Position numbers and translations under genes: made by a program. The notes below the pieces were generated by a model. It was not told the DNA's origin. It was given only the letters and a program-made list of their open reading frames with translations, and made no database searches. This document shows positions 47,160 to 50,622 of a stretch of DNA of 50,622 bases, one piece after another. The number at the start of each line of letters is the position of its first letter. Position 1 is the stretch's first letter. This DNA is from Kofleriaceae bacterium (lineage in GTDB: Bacteria > Myxococcota_A > Polyangia > Haliangiales > Haliangiaceae), in NCBI GenBank assembly GCA_020633495.1, contig JACKDR010000038.1, positions 1 to 50,622 of the forward strand, in the 5' to 3' direction.

Positions 47160-47587
47160 CGCCGCCGTCGACGCTGCGCCTGCCGTTCGCGGCCGCGGCG
47201 CGGTTCCGGCTCGAGCAGCTGCTGGTGACCCAGCTGGCGTGCTCGTGGTCGGTGGGCTGGCGGCTGCGCGAGCAGTTCGCGCTGAGCGGCCCCGAGCTCG
47301 AGTTTGCGCGCGTCCTGCTGGAGCGCCGCCGCAACCTGTGGCTGTACCGCTGCAACCAGCGCCACTTCTGCGGCGACTTCCTCGCGATCGACATGTCGGC
47401 GCCGCGCCGGCGCACGACCTACGCCCTCGAGCTCAAGGCCGCCGAGCCGGTGCGCGTCGGCGTCGGCGGCCGCCAGTTCGCGGGCCTCGCCACCGCGCTC
47501 GCCGAGGTCGCCGAGGTCCGCGCCGACGGCCCGCTGATCACCGCCCAGGGCGATGGCGCCGAGGTGCTGCGCTGGATCGGGCGGTGA
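47156..47587 (+). CDS. small protein with a PD-(D/E)xK-like motif, unknown function
   Basis: This 143-residue protein starts with GTG at 47156, overlapping the stop of the flippase-like gene by four bases. The central part reads LERRRNLWLYRCNQRHFCGD, then FLAIDMSAPRRRTTYALELK. The Asp followed after about 15 residues by ExK (ELK) resembles the metal-binding core of PD-(D/E)xK nucleases, but no flanking motif confirms it. It is possible that the protein instead modifies the flippase's substrate. No signal peptide or membrane segment is seen. Confidence 0.5.
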   Translation: MTPPSTLRLPFAAAARFRLEQLLVTQLACSWSVGWRLREQFALSGPELEFARVLLERRRNLWLYRCNQRHFCGDFLAIDMSAPRRRTTYALELKAAEPVRVGVGGRQFAGLATALAEVAEVRADGPLITAQGDGAEVLRWIGR

Positions 47588-47777
47588 GGGCGCCGTCCGG
47601 TCACGGCGCCATCGGTGGGTGCCCGCGACGGGGCGAGGCCCACGAGCATGGTCGATGGTCGACGATGGCCGGCGCCGAGGTCCTGCGCGGCAACGGGCGG
47701 TGTTCGCGGCTCGGTGACGGGACGCGACGCGCCTTGCCAGGCGTTGCCGCCGCCGCGTCGGCGAGGTTCACGGCGAG

Positions 47778-49030
47778 GTGCCGTATCGTGGAGGAGGTCT
47801 GGAGTGTGAGTGTTTCGAACCTGGAGAGTCTGATGTCCGTACACCGCTCCACGATCTCGTCGGGCACCTGTGCAACCCCGACGACGACGTCGTGGCCCAG
47901 CACAAGCAGCTCGAGGCGGTGCGCGCCACCTGGTCGAAGCGGCTGCTGCTGAGCGAGGCCGACTGGGCCGACGTCGCCGACTGGACAGCGACAAGGTCGG
48001 CCAGTGGCTGATCTGTGCCCCCGATCTCGAGGCGCTCGACCCGGCGCGCGTCGTCGACGAGCTCGGCGGCGCCACCGCGCGCTCGGGCTACCAGCGGATC
48101 GCGATGCGACTGGAGATGGACAAGATCCGGCAGCGCATCCCGGAGCGGGTCGCGGCGATCAAGAAGCTGGCCGACGCCGATCCCGCGTACGCGACGCTCT
48201 TGAAGCTCGGTGCCCAGGTCCGCAAGCGCTGGGCGGCGCGACCGACCGACGACGAGCTGCAGGCGCTCGCGCTGGCGCTCGACGACGCGTGGGCGAGCGA
48301 CTCGCGCCGCGCCTACGAGGGCTGCGACGAGACCACCTGGCAGGCCCTCGCCCACGCGGTCGGCGCGATCCCGGCCAAGCGCCTCGACGGCGTCGTCGGC
48401 ACGACCTCCCGGCCGTACCTGGCCAAGGTGGCGTCGATCCTGCTCGACGACGAGGACGTCTACCTGGCAGCCAACGCCCGCGGCATCTGCGCGCGCTCTC
48501 TCGGCGGGGACGACGCGGTCGCCGCGCTGTTCGGCGCCGAGCTGGAGTTCCGCTCGGGGGCCCGCGGCCCGCGGACGGCGACGCAGACCGAGTTCCTGGC
48601 GGCGGGCGTCGAGTTCGACGACCGCACGGCGTCGCTGCAGTTCGAGCGGACCTTCCGACCGTGGCGCGGCGGGGCTGGCTTCGCCGGGACGTTCGAAGGT
48701 GTCGTCACCAAGGTCGTTCGCGGCGACGGCGGCACGACCATCACGTTCGCCAAGCAGATGGTCAAGGTGCTCGAGTGCACCGTGTGGAAGGCGACCAACC
48801 GCGTCGATCGGATCGACGACAGCGGCCACGTCTACTACGCGCAGGTCTGCGTCCACGACAAGTGGAGCACCTACGACAGCGCGCCGAAGCCGACGACGGT
48901 GAGCGCGCGCTTCGAGGCTGGCCTCAAGAAGGGCGCGTTCGTGACGCTGTACGGCGGCACCGTCGGCGCGGTCTGGGCCAAGGAGGGGGCGAAGACGCCG
49001 CTGGTGGTCTTCGGGGTCGCGTTGCGCTGA
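47778..49030 (+). pseudogene. conserved-looking gene of unknown function with one frameshift
   Basis: The N-terminal frame (47778 to about 47985) reads RTPLHDLVGHLCNPDDDVVA and LLLSEADWADVADW. The C-terminal frame (from about 47983) continues SDKVGQWLICAPDLEALDPA to 49030. One missing base after GACTGGAC would join them into about 415 residues. The C-terminal half is beta-rich (YYAQVCVHDKWSTYD, FVTLYGGTVGAVWAKEGAKT) and follows a helical part (RIAMRLEMDKIRQRIPERVA). The true start is unclear: GTG at 47778 is the earliest in frame. No family is recognised. Whether this is decay or an assembly indel cannot be decided here. Confidence 0.5.
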
Positions 49031-49093
49031 CCGCCGCGCGCCGTCCGCCGCCCGAGCCATTCGGTCGCTGCCTGGCCCGGACCGAGCGGGAAC

Positions 49094-49122
49094 CCGACGC
49101 CGCGCGCCGCGCGGGGCGTCGG
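49094..49122. terminator. possible hairpin terminator between convergent genes
   Basis: A hairpin with arms of about 13 bases (one mismatch) and a 3-base loop, with outer pairs CCGACGCC/GGCGTCGG, lies between the frameshifted gene and the GH25 gene. There is no T-run on either side, so it is only a candidate. Confidence 0.35.
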
Positions 49123-49185
49123 CTCAGCGAAGCGAGGGGCGGAGGGAACGAGATGTCCAGGGGAGGCCGTGGATCGGGATCGCCC

Positions 49186-50496
49186 CTAGCGCAGCGTGAA
49201 GGTCCGGTACAGGTGGCCTCGCACCGAGCCATCGGCGTCGAAGGTGGTGATCCGGAAATCGCGGCGGCCCAGCTGCTGGAACGTCGCGCGCACCGCGCCG
49301 CGGGTCGATCTCGGTCGCCCGGTGACCGCGTCGGTCAGGAGGTAGCCGTCGGCGCGGACCTCGACGGCCGCGACCCCGGCGGGCGCGCGCTCGAGGCCGA
49401 TCTCGTACAGCGCCGCGCCCATCTGCTTGATGTAGACCGCGGTGCCGGCGGTGACGTCCATCAGGCCGACCCCCAGCCCGACCTGGCGGCCGCTGCCGTC
49501 GTAGCCGCGAACCTCGAACTGCCGCGCGTCGCCCTCGAGCGAGAACTGGTAGCTGGCCGGGAAGTTGCTTCCGTCGGCGCGGGTCGCGCTGCCGACGGGA
49601 TAGCCGTCGACGACGTACGCGACCCGGGTCACCGCCGCGGGCGCAAGCGCCCGCAGATCGTAGGCGCCGTCGCCGCGGCGCGCCCAGTAGACCTCGATCG
49701 GCGCCAGCGCGCCGCCGACGGTCAGGCGGTCGAGATCGGCGCGGCTGCCGTTGAAGCGATCGACGTCGACCCCGCCGGGGATGCCGGCGATGGTGCCGGC
49801 GTCGGAGGACTGCCAGAACGTCCAGCGGGTCCAGGGCGTCGGCAGGTCGGGGCACGCCGACGTGTACTGCGCGACCCACAGCGGGTGATCGACGAACGCC
49901 GCCGAGGCGCCGACGCTGTCCTGCCAGAAGTACTTGCCGGTGTAGACGATCGGCGTGACCCCGAGGCGGGCCTCGATCCGGTCGACCCACTGGCCGATGC
50001 GCGCGACGATCGTCGCCGCCGACAACCCGCTGGTCGCCTCGACGTCGATGACCGGCGGCAGATCGCCGGGCGCCAGCGCGCCGATCGCGTCGATCAGCAG
50101 GTCGGCCTGGGCGACCGCGTCGCTGCCCGGCCGGAAGAACTGGTAGGCGCCGCGGGTGACGCCCGCGGCGCGGGCCGCGGCCCAGTTGCTGGCAAAGCGG
50201 CCGTCTGGATAGCTCAGGCCGTCGGAGACCCGGATGAACGCGAACGCGACCCCGGCGTCTCGTGCCCGGGCCCAGTCGATCGCGCCCTGGTAGAAGCTGA
50301 CGTCGACACCGGTCAGCGTCGCGCCGTCGGCGCATACGCGCAGCGGGATCGAGCCGGGCACGCCGTCGCCGGGTTCGTCGCCGAGGCCGGCGCCGGCCAC
50401 CGCGTCACCATCGGGGTCGGGATCGCCGACGGTACATGCCGAGAGCGTCACGCCGGCGAGCGCGACCACGATCGAGGACAGCACGAGCTTCTGCAT
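49186..50496 (-). CDS. GH25 (Lyc-like) muramidase lipoprotein
   Basis: This 436-residue protein starts MQKLVLSSIVVALAGVTLSA and Cys21 ends the lipobox LSAC. The GH25 domain (about 60-260) shows GVDVSFYQGAIDWARARDAG (D65), FAFIRVSDG, GAYQFFRPGS, PVIDVEAT (D151, E153, the catalytic pair), IVYTGKYFW and W.FWQSSD, all hallmarks of the family, which cleaves the MurNAc-GlcNAc bond of peptidoglycan. The last 175 residues form beta-rich modules of unknown role, perhaps wall binding. The ATG at 50496 follows GGAGGAG. Being lipid-anchored, it may remodel the cell's own wall or act on prey cells. Confidence 0.9.
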   Translation of the reverse strand: MQKLVLSSIVVALAGVTLSACTVGDPDPDGDAVAGAGLGDEPGDGVPGSIPLRVCADGATLTGVDVSFYQGAIDWARARDAGVAFAFIRVSDGLSYPDGRFASNWAAARAAGVTRGAYQFFRPGSDAVAQADLLIDAIGALAPGDLPPVIDVEATSGLSAATIVARIGQWVDRIEARLGVTPIVYTGKYFWQDSVGASAAFVDHPLWVAQYTSACPDLPTPWTRWTFWQSSDAGTIAGIPGGVDVDRFNGSRADLDRLTVGGALAPIEVYWARRGDGAYDLRALAPAAVTRVAYVVDGYPVGSATRADGSNFPASYQFSLEGDARQFEVRGYDGSGRQVGLGVGLMDVTAGTAVYIKQMGAALYEIGLERAPAGVAAVEVRADGYLLTDAVTGRPRSTRGAVRATFQQLGRRDFRITTFDADGSVRGHLYRTFTLR

Positions 50497-50622
50497 CCGC
50501 TCCTCCACAGGGAAGCGGCACCGGGGGGGCTCGCCGGTGAAGCAAGCGCGGTGCCGGTGTCCACCTCGCCGACTTCCGCGCGGATCCGTCGCACGAGGGC
50601 GGGGCCGGGGCGACCACCTGCC

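Overview
The window is very GC-rich, gene-dense DNA that looks like a myxobacterium (Myxococcota), most likely of the Haliangium/Kofleria branch. The signs are: several lipoproteins whose lipobox Cys is followed by Asp/Ala/Pro-rich linkers, a secreted protein with a MYXO-CTERM tail, an AgmX/PglI-type C-terminal domain, and three Ser/Thr kinase genes, two of them long and one fused to cyclase-like, ATPase and TPR domains. The genus assignment is an inference from these marks; no rRNA gene is present.

Layout. 0-5.2 kb: the 5' part of rpoZ, a UPF0158 gene, a DUF429 gene, a small TPR gene, a tRNA-Leu(CAA), a quinone-oxidoreductase-like gene and two lipoproteins. 5.2-7.2 kb: a translationally coupled pair on the minus strand, a DUF455 ferritin-like protein followed by an ATP-grasp-like protein that is broken by two frameshifts. 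7.3-13.4 kb: the most unusual stretch. It is an array on the minus strand of small genes of the polymorphic-toxin immunity type, each next to the C-terminal tail of a lost toxin. It holds two diverged paralogues (7306-8061 and 8612-9373), a third related gene carried on a 698-bp direct repeat (9496-10193 and 11732-12429), two frameshifted immunity-like genes, a toxin core remnant, a SUKH (SMI1/KNR4) immunity protein and a stray fragment of the DUF455 gene. No complete toxin is present.

13.7-16.4 kb: two membrane proteins and a Gly-rich surface lipoprotein. 16.5-23.9 kb: a MYXO-CTERM metzincin-like protein, kptA, a coq4 homologue with a divergent TetR regulator, a large lipoprotein with an AgmX/PglI tail, a Na+/Ca2+ exchanger and a membrane protein with a zinc ribbon. 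23.9-31.7 kb: a SCO1 protein, a 1472-residue kinase/pseudocyclase/ATPase/TPR regulator, a lipoprotein and a membrane kinase. 31.7-33.0 kb: a DnaQ-type exonuclease followed by a 218-bp palindromic element with 21-bp terminal inverted repeats. 33.0-43.7 kb: a TonB-receptor-like protein, an operon of metalloprotease-TPR lipoprotein, FHA protein and TPR-kinase, then a large M16C-type peptidase lipoprotein and a small lipoprotein. 43.9-50.6 kb: an outer-membrane-like protein, a lipoprotein, a flippase-like membrane protein overlapping a small unknown gene, a frameshifted gene and a GH25 muramidase lipoprotein.

Most of the cargo is envelope-directed (at least nine lipoproteins) or phosphorylation-based signalling. 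The 7.3-13.4 kb array is best read as a polyimmunity and orphan toxin-tail island under recombination and decay. Six gene-breaking frameshifts were seen in 50 kb. Five of them (ATP-grasp x2, two immunity genes, toxin core) lie between 5.7 and 12.7 kb.
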